From: DASUFF01 sp036274695
GTDB taxonomy: Bacteria; UBA10199; JACPAL01; GCA-016699445
DNA length: 64,000 bases
Assembly: GCA_036274695.1 (NCBI GenBank)
Contig: DASUFF010000030.1
Span: 21,739 to 85,738, forward strand
Direction: 5' to 3'
Of the stretch, positions 1-9,247 are shown in pieces. Below the pieces are notes generated by a model that did not search any database, had not been told where the DNA came from, and was given only the letters and a program-made list of their open reading frames with translations. The stretch's first letter is position 1. The number at the start of each line of letters is the position of its first letter. A program made the translations under genes and the position numbers.

Positions 1-149
1 CTCTCGCGCGATGAGTTCAACTCCGGATTCACTCGGGCGGCCTCCTCCACGCATTGCTTCCACGTCAACGTTTCGGCGCCCGCGGGGGCCGCGGAGAGGC
101 CCGCCAGTCCCAGGGCGGCCAGAAACGAAAAAATGAGGGGGATTTTCAT
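1..149 (-). CDS. TolC-family outer membrane efflux protein, N-terminal part only
   Basis: The reverse strand from an ATG at 149 reads a signal peptide (MKIPLIFSFLAALGLAGLSA) followed by LTWKQCVEEAARVNPEL, the usual start of a mature TolC/OEP protein, where the first helix of the periplasmic barrel begins. The gene runs off the left edge, so only about 49 residues are visible. By family it would be the outer membrane channel of a tripartite exporter. It points away from the MFS gene at 237, and the 87-base gap between them must hold both promoters. The family is called only from the signal peptide and this first motif. Confidence 0.6.
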   Translation of the reverse strand, partial: MKIPLIFSFLAALGLAGLSAAPAGAETLTWKQCVEEAARVNPELNSSRE

Positions 150-236
150 TGTTTCTTAGACGGCGGCCAATCCCTAAAAGTGTCGGGAAAAACGGGCCCT
201 TGGGAAATCCCCTAGCATGGGTTAATTTGAAAAGGC

Positions 237-1499
237 ATGAAACATCTCGCCCGCGCCCTACGTCATCGAAATTTCCGTCTTTTTTTCGCCGGCCAGTCGA
301 TTTCGCTCATCGGGACCTGGATGACCCAGGTGGCCACCGGCTGGCTGGTCTACCGGCTGAGTCGTTCGGCGTTCTGGCTGGGCGTTTCCGGATTTTCGGG
401 GCAGATCCCGGTCTTCCTCTTTTCCGCCTTCGCCGGCGTTTGGGTGGACCGTCTGAACTTGAGGCGGGTGATGATCGCCACCCAGGTCCTGGCGATGCTC
501 CAATCGCTGACCCTGGCCTTTTTGACGCTGACCCACCGGATTACACTGGTCCAATTGATCGTCTTGGGCTTCGCGCAGGGTCTGATCAACGTCTTCGACA
601 TGCCGGCCCGCCAAGCCTTTGTGGTCCACATGGTTTCGGACAAGAAGGACCTGGGCAACGCCATCGCGCTCAACTCCTTCATGGTGAACGTGGCCCGACT
701 GGTCGGTCCCACGCTCGCCGGAATACTGATCGCCGCCACGAACGAGGGGATGTGTTTTTTGGTAGATGGGTTGAGCTACGTCGCCGTGGTGGCGTCGCTG
801 GTCCTGATGACGCTCTCCCTTCCGCGCAAGACCGGTCCGCACCCGGGCGTCTTCCATGAGTTGAAAGAGGGCGCTCGCTACGCCCTGGGTTTCCCGCCGA
901 TCCGTTACGTCTTGTTATTGCTGGCCGTCTTCAGCCTTATGGGCATGCCGCATGCGCTCCTGATGCCCGTCTTCGCCTCCGAGATCTTCCACGGCGACGC
1001 CCATGCGCTGGGCATGCTGTTGGGCGCCTCGGGTTTCGGGGCCATCTTAGGCGCCGTGTTCCTGGCCTCGAAGAAATCGGTACTGGGATTGGGCCGCATC
1101 ATGGTGACGACGGGCATCCTTTTCGGCGCCGGCATCGTCTTGTTTTCGCTGTCCCATATCTGGTGGCTTTCATTGTGCCTGCTTGCCGTCACGGGGCTTT
1201 CGCTCATCATGCTCGTCGCCTCCGCCAACACCTTCCTCCAGACCATCGCGGAGGACGCCAAGCGCGGCCGGTTGATGAGCCTGTTCACGATCGCCTTCAT
1301 CGGCATGGCGCCCTTCGGCAGCCTCCTCTCGGGATGGATGGCCAAGAAGATCGGCGCACCGCACACGCTGCTGATCGAGGGCGTGTGCTGCATCGCCGGG
1401 GCGATCGCCTTCGCGAAGGTCATTCCGGCGATGCGGATTCACGTAAGGCCGATTTATCTGGAGAAGGGGATCCTGCAGGCCGAGATTCCGCCGGCGTGA
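237..1499 (+). CDS. MFS transporter, EntS/MFS_3-like
   Basis: The 420-residue protein has about 12 hydrophobic segments and the N-terminal pattern of the MFS_3 group (LRHRNFRLFFAGQSISLIG, then WLVYRLSRSAFWLGV). The loop-2/3 motif GVWVDRLNLRRVMI and the later MPARQAFVVHMV are typical of the EntS-type exporters, which use the proton gradient to expel siderophores or drugs. The substrate cannot be read from sequence. It starts with ATG 87 bases from a divergent TolC-like gene. It is not clearly in an operon with the metal genes downstream, since a small exported protein gene intervenes. Confidence 0.85.
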   Translation: MKHLARALRHRNFRLFFAGQSISLIGTWMTQVATGWLVYRLSRSAFWLGVSGFSGQIPVFLFSAFAGVWVDRLNLRRVMIATQVLAMLQSLTLAFLTLTHRITLVQLIVLGFAQGLINVFDMPARQAFVVHMVSDKKDLGNAIALNSFMVNVARLVGPTLAGILIAATNEGMCFLVDGLSYVAVVASLVLMTLSLPRKTGPHPGVFHELKEGARYALGFPPIRYVLLLLAVFSLMGMPHALLMPVFASEIFHGDAHALGMLLGASGFGAILGAVFLASKKSVLGLGRIMVTTGILFGAGIVLFSLSHIWWLSLCLLAVTGLSLIMLVASANTFLQTIAEDAKRGRLMSLFTIAFIGMAPFGSLLSGWMAKKIGAPHTLLIEGVCCIAGAIAFAKVIPAMRIHVRPIYLEKGILQAEIPPA

Positions 1500-1539
1500 C
1501 GGTCCTGGAGGCAAATAGTTCTTGGTTTTGCGCTCCCCG

Positions 1540-1833
1540 ATGATAACATTTTTCCCGATGACGCCTTTCTCCCGTATCGTGAAGGCCGTGGCCCTGGCAA
1601 CCCTCCTGGGGTTCTGCAGCATTTTGGCGGATCTTCATTTGGAGGAAACCTCTCCCCAGCAGGCCGATTCCTGCTGCATGACCTGTTGCCCGGCTCATCA
1701 TTTGGCTCCGTCTCCCGTCGTCGTCTCCCAATTTAATGACGCCCCCCCGACGTGGCAGGACCTGCCCGTGATTCGCTGCCTATCCGTCGATTTGACCCCG
1801 TCCGTCTTTCACCCGCCGCAAATCGTCTCCTAG
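1540..1833 (+). CDS. Small exported Cys/His-rich protein upstream of czcCA
   Basis: About 97 residues. ATG codons at 1540 and 1558 are both possible starts; the second gives MTPFSRIVKAVALATLLGFC, a short signal-like segment. The mature part contains CCMTCCPAHH, a cluster of cysteines and histidines well suited to binding a soft metal. Small proteins of this sort often precede RND metal-efflux genes and are proposed to bind or sense metal in the periplasm. Its place 75 bases before czcC supports a link with metal handling; the function itself is inferred. Confidence 0.55.
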   Translation: MITFFPMTPFSRIVKAVALATLLGFCSILADLHLEETSPQQADSCCMTCCPAHHLAPSPVVVSQFNDAPPTWQDLPVIRCLSVDLTPSVFHPPQIVS

Positions 1834-1908
1834 CTCCTTCCTTTCCGTTTTCAGCGTCACCGCTTTTTCGACGGCCTCATGCGTCCGCACGGGGCCAAGG
1901 AGCATTTT

Positions 1909-3156
1909 GTGAGACCGATTTTATTCGCCCTGGGGGCCCTGGGCCTCCTCTTGGGGACGTCTCCGGCGTTCGCCGAACCGTCTTCCTGCGGGATTCGCTC
2001 CGCTCAGGACATTTTGGATTGCGTCCTGACGCATCATCCCGACTTGGCCGTCTCCCAGGCCGCCGTGGAGCGCGACATCGAACTCGCCGCCGTCGCCCGG
2101 CAGCGTCCGAATCCGGAGCTGGAGAGCAAGATCCTCGCCGGGACGAGCTCCGCCGCGGACGATCTCGAAACGGAGACCCGCCTTCTGCACACGGTGGAGT
2201 TGGGAGGAAAGAGGAAGGCGCGCCTTCGCGAGGCCAAGGCCTTCGGGGAGATCGCTGTCGCGGACCGCCAAAAAACGCGCGAAGAGGTCGCGCTGGCGAC
2301 GGTCTTGGCCCTCCATCGCCTGCGCCAGATCCGGACGGAGCGCGCCTATCTCCGCGAATCGCTCGAGTCTTTTGGGCGCATCTTGGGTCAATTGAAGACG
2401 CGTCCTCTTCTTTCGCCGGAGCAATCGGTCTCGCAGTCCGTCTTCGAGATGGCGGCCGAAGAATACCGATTGAAAGAAACGACCCTGCTCGCGGAAGAGA
2501 ACGGGCTGAAGAGTTCGCTGGAGCTGGCGACGGGGCTGCCCTTCGAATCTTTACAACGCCATCTCCCCGCCGCCAAGACCTCCTGGCCCAAAATCGGCGG
2601 CGACGGCGGCCCGGCCGCCGGCGCCGGCGATTTGCAAAAGGCGAAGGCCGAGACGGATCGGGCGTCGGCCGGGTTGGAGGCCGCCAAGAGCCTCTCCTGG
2701 CCGGATCTTAAAATAGGCCCCACGGTTCAGACCGCCAATCCCTCGGGCGCCGGCCGCACCGGAACCTCGGTCGGTGGTACGATTTCGCTGCCGATTCCGT
2801 TGTTGAGCGTGAACGGCGGCGGGCGCCGCTTTGCGGCCGCGGAGAAGGCGCGGGCGGAGCTGAACCTCCGCGCGACGAACGAGCGCCTGGCGAAGGAACG
2901 TCAAAAACAGGTCGAACGCTACCGAAGCGCCGTCAAAATTTTCTCCCAATTCCGTTCCCGCTCCGCGTTGGGTGCGAAACACAAGGCCGTCGACGACCTC
3001 TTCGAACGGGGCCTGGCCCCGAGCGCGCTCGTCTTGGAGAGCCATCGCCAGATGATCGAGATCATTCGATCGCTCGACGAACAGGAACTCGCCGCGTTGG
3101 ACGCCCTCTGGCGCATCGCCATCCTGGACGGAAAGCTGACGGAGGCGAAATTATGA
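1909..3156 (+). CDS. czcC: Outer membrane channel of heavy-metal efflux (CzcC-like, TolC family)
   Basis: I start it at GTG 1909 because AAGGAG lies at 1897-1902 and the product then begins with a clean signal peptide (MRPILFALGALGLLLGTSPAFA); an ATG at 1879 would add ten residues in front of it. The 415-residue protein contains the two OEP repeats typical of CzcC, with an early ALTHHPDLA-like segment (here VLTHHPDLAVSQAAVE) and a late GLAPSALVLESHRQ segment. It forms the outer membrane duct of a tripartite metal exporter. Its stop overlaps the czcA start (ATGA at 3153), so the two are translationally coupled. No czcB adaptor gene lies between them, which is unusual. Confidence 0.82.
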   Translation: MRPILFALGALGLLLGTSPAFAEPSSCGIRSAQDILDCVLTHHPDLAVSQAAVERDIELAAVARQRPNPELESKILAGTSSAADDLETETRLLHTVELGGKRKARLREAKAFGEIAVADRQKTREEVALATVLALHRLRQIRTERAYLRESLESFGRILGQLKTRPLLSPEQSVSQSVFEMAAEEYRLKETTLLAEENGLKSSLELATGLPFESLQRHLPAAKTSWPKIGGDGGPAAGAGDLQKAKAETDRASAGLEAAKSLSWPDLKIGPTVQTANPSGAGRTGTSVGGTISLPIPLLSVNGGGRRFAAAEKARAELNLRATNERLAKERQKQVERYRSAVKIFSQFRSRSALGAKHKAVDDLFERGLAPSALVLESHRQMIEIIRSLDEQELAALDALWRIAILDGKLTEAKL

Positions 3157-6100
3157 TCCAAAAAATCATCCGATTTTCCGTCTACAACCGGGCCGTCGTC
3201 CTGGTCTTGACAGGGCTTCTCGCGGCCGCCGGGTGGATGGCCTTCCGGACGCTTTCCATCGACGCGCTTCCGGACATCACCAACGTCCAGGTCGCCGTCA
3301 ACACGAGGGTGGACGGCCTGGCCCCCGAGGAGACGGAACGCACCATCACCGCCCGCGTCGAGTCCGTGATGAACGGAATCCCCGGCGTCGCGAACGTCCG
3401 CTCCCTCACCAAGTTCGGGCTTTCGCAGGTGACGGTGAATTTCGAGGACGGCACGGACATCTACCGCGCCCGGCAGCAGGTGTCGGAACGCCTCCAGTCG
3501 GTGGCGCCGGACCTTCCGGAAGGAGCGCGTCCGCATCTGGGGCCGATCACGACGGGACTGGGCGAAATCTTCTTCTACACAGTGGAGGCGGACGCGCCGG
3601 CTTCGGGCGAGGAGCGCGTGGCGCAGCTCATGGACCTGCGCGCCGTCCAGGAATGGACGGTCCGCCCGCGGCTCATGACGGTGAAGGGCGTGGCGGGCGT
3701 CGATACGACGGGCGGCTACGAGAAGCAGTACCACGTCCAGCCGGACGTGAAGAAAATGGCGGAATACGGCCTGGGCTTCGACGAGATCGAGGCCGCCTTG
3801 GAGAAGGCCAACCGGAACGTCGGCGGCGGCTACGTCCAGCAGGACGGAAAGATGTTCTTGGTCCAGGCGCTCGGACTTTTCCGTTCGGAAGAGGACATCC
3901 GGCGGGTCCCCGTGAAGTCCCTCGAAACCTTGAAGACGGTCGTGGTCGGCGACGTGGCGAAGGTGTCGCCGGGCTATCCTCTGCGCGTCGGCGCGGCGCT
4001 GGTCGACGGCCACGAGGCGGTCTTGGGCATGGTCTATCTCCTTTCGGGGGAAAACAGCCGGATCGTCGCCAAGGAGGTGGCTCAGAAGGCGGAGGAGGTG
4101 AGGAAGATCCTCCCTCCCGGCGTGCGCCTCGAGGTTCTGCACGACCGCTCGGAGCTGGTCGACGCCACCTTGAACACCGTCCTGCACAATCTGGCGACGG
4201 GGGCGGCCTTAGTCGTCGTTATATTGCTCCTGCTCGTGGGGAACCTCCGCGCGGCCCTCATCACCGCCGTCATCATTCCGCTCTCGCTCCTCTTCACCTT
4301 CCTCCTCATGAAGGGAAGGGGGATATCCGGCAACCTCATGAGCCTGGGCGCCCTCGATTTCGGCATCATCGTAGACGCGGCGGTGATCGTGGTGGAGAAC
4401 TGCGTCCGCCGGATTCATGAATACTGCGGGCGTCTGGGAAGAAGTCTCACCTCGGAGGAGTTGAAGGAAGCGGTGACGGACGCCACCGTCGAGATGCGCC
4501 GGGCCTCCGGTTTCGGGGAAATCGTCATTCTGGCCGTCTTCTTGCCCATTTTCGCGCTCACCGGCGTCGAAGGAAAAATGTTCCACCCCATGGCGGCGGC
4601 CTTTTGCTTCGCGCTGCTCGGCGCCTTGATCTTTTCGTTCACCACGGCCCCGGCGCTGGCGTCCCTGTTTCTCACGGGAAAAATGGTCGAAAGAGAGCCG
4701 TGGCTGATGCGTCTCTTCAGCCGGCTTTACGCGCCGGCCTTGCGCTATGCGATGAAGCGGAGGGGGGTCGCCCTGGGCGTCGCCGTCGCATCCGTCCTCC
4801 TCGGGACCGTCCTCTTCTCCCGCCTGGGCGCGGAGTTCCTGCCGCAATTGGACGAAGGCTCGATCGTCGTCATGTTCAACCGGGACGTGAACATCGGGAT
4901 CGACCAAGCGGTGTCGTTGCAGGCGCGTTCCGAAAAAATCATCCGCGGGTTCCCGGAGATCCGAAAAGTGTTTTCCCGCATCGGAACGGCCGAGGCCGCC
5001 ACCGATCCAATGGGCATCTATCTTACGGACACGTTTGTCATGTTAAAAGACCGGAGCGCGTGGCCCGAGATCGACGGGCACCGCCGCACGAAGGAGGAGC
5101 TTGCGGAGGCGATCGTCGAACGGGTCGAAAAGGAAATCCCGGATCAGGGCCCGGTGATTTCACAGCCGATCCAGATGCGTTTCAACGAGCTTCTCGAAGG
5201 CACGCGCGCCGACGTGGCGGTGAAGATCTTCGACGACGACCTGTCGCGCCTTCTGGCGTTTTCCCAAAAGGCCGAGGAGCTTCTGAAGGATTTGCCCGGC
5301 GCGGGCGACGTCGAGGCGGAGCTTTCGGACACCTCCAAGGTCCTGCGCATCGCCCCTTACGAAGACCGGCTGGCGGCCTTCGGCATCGGCGCGTCGGTCG
5401 TCTTGGACGCGGTCAGCACCGGCGTCGGCGGAAAGGAAGCGGGCTTTCTCTACGACGGCGTCCGCCGTTTTCCCATCCTCATCCGATTGAGTGAGAAAGA
5501 CCGGTCGGACCTACAGACGCTCAAAAGCCTCCCCGTCGAGGTGGGGTCGAACCTGACGATCAAGCTGGGCGAACTCGCGCATCTCGAGTTCGTCGACGGC
5601 TTCGGAACGATCCTCCGGGAGAACGGCAAGAGACGGGCCGCCATCCTCATCAATCCGCGCGGCCGCGACACCGAGAGTTTCGTCGACGAGGCCCGTGCGG
5701 TCTTGGAGAGCCGGGTGCCGCTTCCCGTCGGGTCGTACTACGAATGGGGCGGCAATTTCAAAAACCTGGAGCGCGCCAAGGAGCGTCTCTTGATTTTGGC
5801 GCCGGCGGTGCTGGTCTTGGTTTTCCTGATGATCTTTTTCGTCTTTAGGAATCTTTTTCAGACCTTTTTGATTTTCAGCGGCGTCCCCCTGGCCCTGGTG
5901 GGGGGCGTGCTGGCGCTGAAGTTAAACGGCCTGACGTTCAGCCTCTCGGCGGGCATCGGCTTCATCGCCCTCTCGGGCATCGCGATCCTGAACGGGGTCG
6001 TGCTGATCAGTTATTTCAACCAACTGAAAGCGGGCCGGGGATTGTCCGGGAGGGAATTGATCTTCAAAGGGTCGATGCTGCGGCTCCGGCCCGTCCTCAT

Positions 6101-6293
6101 GACCGCCTTGGTCGACATTTTCGGTTTCCTGCCGATGATGCTCTCCCACGGCATGGGGGCGGAGGTTCAGAAACCGCTGGCGACGGTGGTGATCGGCGGG
6201 ATCATCTCATCGACCCTTCTGACCTTATTGGTTTTGCCTGTCCTCTACGAATGGAGGGAAGAAAAAAATGACAACTCCCTTCGCAAGCCTTAA
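3153..6293 (+). CDS. czcA: CzcA-type heavy-metal RND efflux pump
   Basis: The 1046-residue protein is the full length of an HME-RND inner membrane pump that drives metal cations outward using protons. It starts with the usual SVYNRAVVLVLTGLLAAAGW first membrane helix followed by IDALPDITNVQV. The fourth membrane helix holds D402-F-G, D408 and E415-N, the same charged residues at the same numbers as in Cupriavidus CzcA, where they are needed for transport. Those charges favour divalent metals, but the precise ion cannot be assigned. It overlaps czcC by four bases. The partner adaptor (CzcB) is absent here. Confidence 0.92.
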   Translation: MIQKIIRFSVYNRAVVLVLTGLLAAAGWMAFRTLSIDALPDITNVQVAVNTRVDGLAPEETERTITARVESVMNGIPGVANVRSLTKFGLSQVTVNFEDGTDIYRARQQVSERLQSVAPDLPEGARPHLGPITTGLGEIFFYTVEADAPASGEERVAQLMDLRAVQEWTVRPRLMTVKGVAGVDTTGGYEKQYHVQPDVKKMAEYGLGFDEIEAALEKANRNVGGGYVQQDGKMFLVQALGLFRSEEDIRRVPVKSLETLKTVVVGDVAKVSPGYPLRVGAALVDGHEAVLGMVYLLSGENSRIVAKEVAQKAEEVRKILPPGVRLEVLHDRSELVDATLNTVLHNLATGAALVVVILLLLVGNLRAALITAVIIPLSLLFTFLLMKGRGISGNLMSLGALDFGIIVDAAVIVVENCVRRIHEYCGRLGRSLTSEELKEAVTDATVEMRRASGFGEIVILAVFLPIFALTGVEGKMFHPMAAAFCFALLGALIFSFTTAPALASLFLTGKMVEREPWLMRLFSRLYAPALRYAMKRRGVALGVAVASVLLGTVLFSRLGAEFLPQLDEGSIVVMFNRDVNIGIDQAVSLQARSEKIIRGFPEIRKVFSRIGTAEAATDPMGIYLTDTFVMLKDRSAWPEIDGHRRTKEELAEAIVERVEKEIPDQGPVISQPIQMRFNELLEGTRADVAVKIFDDDLSRLLAFSQKAEELLKDLPGAGDVEAELSDTSKVLRIAPYEDRLAAFGIGASVVLDAVSTGVGGKEAGFLYDGVRRFPILIRLSEKDRSDLQTLKSLPVEVGSNLTIKLGELAHLEFVDGFGTILRENGKRRAAILINPRGRDTESFVDEARAVLESRVPLPVGSYYEWGGNFKNLERAKERLLILAPAVLVLVFLMIFFVFRNLFQTFLIFSGVPLALVGGVLALKLNGLTFSLSAGIGFIALSGIAILNGVVLISYFNQLKAGRGLSGRELIFKGSMLRLRPVLMTALVDIFGFLPMMLSHGMGAEVQKPLATVVIGGIISSTLLTLLVLPVLYEWREEKNDNSLRKP

Positions 6294-6336
6294 ACTCCGT
6301 TCCTCAGCCGACAAACCTTTAAGAAAGGGGAAATTC

Positions 6337-6537
6337 ATGTTCACGAGAATCAAAACCGCCAACGGAAACGTTGTTCTAAACGCCGGCAGGATCATCGCCA
6401 TCGCCGATAAGGGCGAGCAAAAATACGAGATCACCGTCGATCAAGGCTCTTCGGTCGGCTCTTACATCACGGACCGAGAATCGGCGAACAACCTGCTGCA
6501 GGAAGTGGAAGCGAGCTTCGAGTTCGGCGGAAGATAA
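6337..6537 (+). CDS. Small conserved-looking protein of unknown function
   Basis: A 66-residue soluble protein. ATG 6337 is preceded by AAAGGGG at 6324-6330 and is preferred over an in-frame ATG at 6268 that overlaps the end of czcA. The sequence (MFTRIKTANGNVVLNAGRII, then YEITVDQGSSVGSYITD) looks like a single small beta-rich fold. I do not recognise the family. It lies 43 bases after czcA and could be in the same transcript. Confidence 0.5.
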   Translation: MFTRIKTANGNVVLNAGRIIAIADKGEQKYEITVDQGSSVGSYITDRESANNLLQEVEASFEFGGR

Positions 6538-6635
6538 GGCGCGCCCGCTTCAATTTCCCCATTCTCTTTTTCGGGCGTTTTTTTCCGGCAAATGACAGCA
6601 ACTTGTGGCCCGGCGCCTCGATACGACCCTCCGCT

Positions 6636-7559
6636 ATGGCGCTGACATCCCCGCTTCTTTGTTTGCCGGCGACGACTTTCTCCCCGCAGGGCGTCGGCTT
6701 TCCCGGCGCGTCTTACGAGCCGCTGTCGCAGATGATCGTTTCCGCTTCCAAGGACGACGACGGTCCCTCAATCGGCGGGGCACCGACGACGCCGCGGGAA
6801 TCGGCTCTCGTTGCCGGGGAAAGGGAGACGGAAGCAAGTTCCCGGTCGACTTATTTGGGCCGCAGAGCGGCGGTGGCGCGTCTCAGCTCCGTTTATGTGT
6901 CCCGCGGCAGGGCGGGAGACGCCGCAAACCTCGCCTTGAAATGGGCCGTCATGGGGAGTTTGGCTTATTTCCTCCCTTCGCCTTGGGGCTGGCTCGCCGC
7001 GGCGGCGGCCATGGGCGCGATGGCGGTTTTCAACACGGCTCGCTTGGGCGCCTATTTTAGTACCGCACCGAAAAGTCCCAGGCGCTACGAGGCCAAGTAT
7101 GGCGTGTTGATGAGGCGGATCGATTTTTCCTGGAAAGAGATGGTTCGATATTCCCGCGACGGGACCGCCCCTCTCTACGAGCGGCAACGGCAGTATCGGG
7201 AACTTTTGGCGGAAATTCGCTCGACGATGACGGAACTGGAAGCGTTGAGTTTGTCCAATCCGGGGCGCGTAATGGCCCGCGGAAGCGTCACCGGGATCTA
7301 CCTGATGCTGACGACGCCCTGGAAGGATGAGGGTTTGCGCCATCGGTACGAGCGCGAGTCCCTGGTGCGCTCCTGCAGGCGGTTCGTGAATTCCCTGCCC
7401 GGGGAGTTGCCGGTCCTGCCTCCGGAATCCGAGGAGGCGGGAAGCTATCGCGAATTGCCCGCCCGACTTCGCGTGGAGGTTCCGGAGGAATTTTCCGATT
7501 TCGAAGACGAACTGGCCGAGATCGAGGATGAGCGCGAGGAGAAAAAAGGGCGCTCATAA
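6636..7559 (+). CDS. Hypothetical protein with one or two membrane segments and an acidic tail
   Basis: 307 residues from ATG 6636; an upstream TTG at 6603 is also open and no start has a good ribosome site. The first 90 residues are low in structure, a hydrophobic region at about 100-135 (GSLAYFLPSPWGWLAAAAAM and flanks) could make one or two membrane helices, and the rest is charged and helical. The tail is strongly acidic then basic (EFSDFEDELAEIEDEREEKKGR). I recognise no domain. Codon use and GC at third positions match the neighbours, so it is probably a real gene. Confidence 0.5.
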   Translation: MALTSPLLCLPATTFSPQGVGFPGASYEPLSQMIVSASKDDDGPSIGGAPTTPRESALVAGERETEASSRSTYLGRRAAVARLSSVYVSRGRAGDAANLALKWAVMGSLAYFLPSPWGWLAAAAAMGAMAVFNTARLGAYFSTAPKSPRRYEAKYGVLMRRIDFSWKEMVRYSRDGTAPLYERQRQYRELLAEIRSTMTELEALSLSNPGRVMARGSVTGIYLMLTTPWKDEGLRHRYERESLVRSCRRFVNSLPGELPVLPPESEEAGSYRELPARLRVEVPEEFSDFEDELAEIEDEREEKKGRS

Positions 7560-7584
7560 GACAGACCGCTTCATTTTCATTTTG

Positions 7585-7657
7585 TGCGCCCGGTAGGAAT
7601 CGAACCTACGACCCACAGCTTAGAAGGCTGTTGCTCTATCCCCTGAGCTACGGGCGC
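7585..7657 (-). tRNA. tRNA-Arg (TCT)
   Basis: The reverse strand folds into a 73-base cloverleaf with a 7-bp acceptor stem (GCGCCCG with CGGGCGC), discriminator A, anticodon stem ACAGC/GCTGT and loop CTTCTAA, giving anticodon TCT. The 3' CCA is not encoded. Confidence 0.95.
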
Positions 7658-7734
7658 TAACCAGCAACCCCCTACGTTACACTTCGGGGGCGATTACGCT
7701 TCGCTTCATCGAAAATCCAAAGCCAGCGCCCTGT

Positions 7735-7788
7735 CCTAATGGCTTCGCCATTAGGGCGGGCGGCTTCAAGCGGCCTTCGGCCGCTTGA
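7735..7788. repeat. Two consecutive perfect hairpins with TTC loops
   Basis: CCTAATGGC and GCCATTAGG around a TTC loop (7735-7755), then TCAAGCGGCC and GGCCGCTTGA around another TTC (7766-7788). Neither is followed by a T run on either strand. They sit in the 197-base gap between tRNA-Arg and ndh, which otherwise shows only low-complexity CTTCG-rich sequence. They may act as RNA-stabilising or weak terminator structures. Confidence 0.5.
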
Positions 7789-7854
7789 GCGCGAAGTTAA
7801 AGGTAAAACCCCCTTATTTCAATCAAAAGGAAATACGCGTATAGGCTTTAGCCA

Positions 7855-9138
7855 ATGAGCCATCCCCAAGATAACGCGCGCCATCGTGTGGTTCTTCTGG
7901 GCGGCGGCTTCGGCGGCCTCTACGCCGCCCAATCGATCCCAAGCGACTCCCCGATTGAGGTGACCCTCATCGACAAGCGCAACTTCCATCTCTTTCAACC
8001 TCTTCTCTATCAAGTCGCCACCGGAGGCCTCAGCCCCGGCGACATCGCTTCGCCCCTCCGCGCGATCCTGGCCAAGCGCAAGAACGTGACGGTCCTCCAA
8101 GTCGAGGCCATCGACCTCGATATTGCCGGCAATCAGGTTGTTCTGAAAGACGGCGCCGTTCCTTACGACACGCTGATCATCGCCACCGGCGCCAGCCACC
8201 ATTACTTCGGCCACGACGACTGGGCCGCCCACGCCCCGGGCCTGAAGACCGTCGAAGACGCCCTGGCGATCCGCCAGAAAATATTTTCCGCCTTCGAAAA
8301 GGCCGAGCGCGAGACGAATGAAGAGAATCGTCGCGCCTTGCTCACCTTCCTCCTGATCGGCGGGGGACCCACGGGCGTGGAGATGGCGGGGGCGCTGGCG
8401 GAACTGGCGCACGACACGCTCAAGGGCGAGTTCAAGCGCATCGATCCGACGTGGGCGCGGATCGTCCTGATCGAAGGCGTCGACCGCATCCTGCCGCCGT
8501 ATCCGGAAAAGCTGTCGGAAAAGGCGCGCGCGTCGCTGGAAAAATTGGGCGTCGAGGTCCGCACCGGAACGTTGGTGACGGAGGTCCGCGACGGCGCCGT
8601 CACGATGAAACGGGGCGAGGAGACGGAGACCATCGAAGCGGCGACGATCTTTTGGGCCGCGGGCGTTCAAGCCTCGCCCGTGGGAAAGATTCTGGCGGCC
8701 AAGACCGGCGCGTCGCTCGACCGCGCGGGACGGGTCTTGGTGGAAAAAGATCTCACCGTCCCCGGTCATCCCGAAATTTTCGTGATCGGCGATCTGGCGA
8801 ATTTTTCCCATCAGGGCGGCAAGCCCTTGCCGGGCATCGCCCCCGTCGCGATGCAGCAGGGGAGGTACGTCGCGGATCTGGTTCAACGCCGGATCAACGG
8901 CGCTCCGCAATGGCCGTTCGTCTATCAAGACAAAGGCAGCCTGGCCGTCATCGGCCGGAATGCGGCGGTGGCCGATTTGGGAAATCTCCGATTCAGCGGC
9001 TTCCCCGCGTGGCTCCTCTGGGTCTTCGTCCACATCCGCTACTTGATCGAGTTCGACAACAAGGCCTTGGTGCTCTTCCAATGGGCCTGGAATTACCTCA
9101 CCCGCAAGCGCGGGGCGCGGCTGATCACCAATGAATAG
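7855..9138 (+). CDS. ndh: Type II NADH dehydrogenase (NDH-2)
   Basis: A 427-residue flavoprotein that passes electrons from NADH to quinone at the inner face of the membrane without pumping protons. The N-terminal dinucleotide fold has VVLLGGGFGGLYAA (residues 10-23), followed by the NDH-2 signature NFHLFQPLLYQVATGGLSP. A second nucleotide site is at LLIGGGPTGVEMAGALAEL (about 165-183), and the FAD end motif is VIGDLANF. The C-terminal segment FPAWLLWVFVHIRYLIEFDNK is the amphipathic membrane anchor. ATG 7855 has only a weak ribosome site. It stands alone. Confidence 0.92.
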   Translation: MSHPQDNARHRVVLLGGGFGGLYAAQSIPSDSPIEVTLIDKRNFHLFQPLLYQVATGGLSPGDIASPLRAILAKRKNVTVLQVEAIDLDIAGNQVVLKDGAVPYDTLIIATGASHHYFGHDDWAAHAPGLKTVEDALAIRQKIFSAFEKAERETNEENRRALLTFLLIGGGPTGVEMAGALAELAHDTLKGEFKRIDPTWARIVLIEGVDRILPPYPEKLSEKARASLEKLGVEVRTGTLVTEVRDGAVTMKRGEETETIEAATIFWAAGVQASPVGKILAAKTGASLDRAGRVLVEKDLTVPGHPEIFVIGDLANFSHQGGKPLPGIAPVAMQQGRYVADLVQRRINGAPQWPFVYQDKGSLAVIGRNAAVADLGNLRFSGFPAWLLWVFVHIRYLIEFDNKALVLFQWAWNYLTRKRGARLITNE

Positions 9139-9247
9139 AGCGCTCTCAAATTGAGAATCGAGACGTCAAAAAGGGTGAGGTTTAACCCTTCCTAGCCGGA
9201 AATTTCGGAAGGAAATCAACGGCACGCCTGTTGCTTTGGCATCTGGC

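Noticed and set aside
2919..4187. Long open frame antisense to czcC/czcA
   Set aside because: It is rich in His, Arg, Gly and Asp as expected of a GC-rich shadow frame, has no domain, and lies opposite a certain RND pump.
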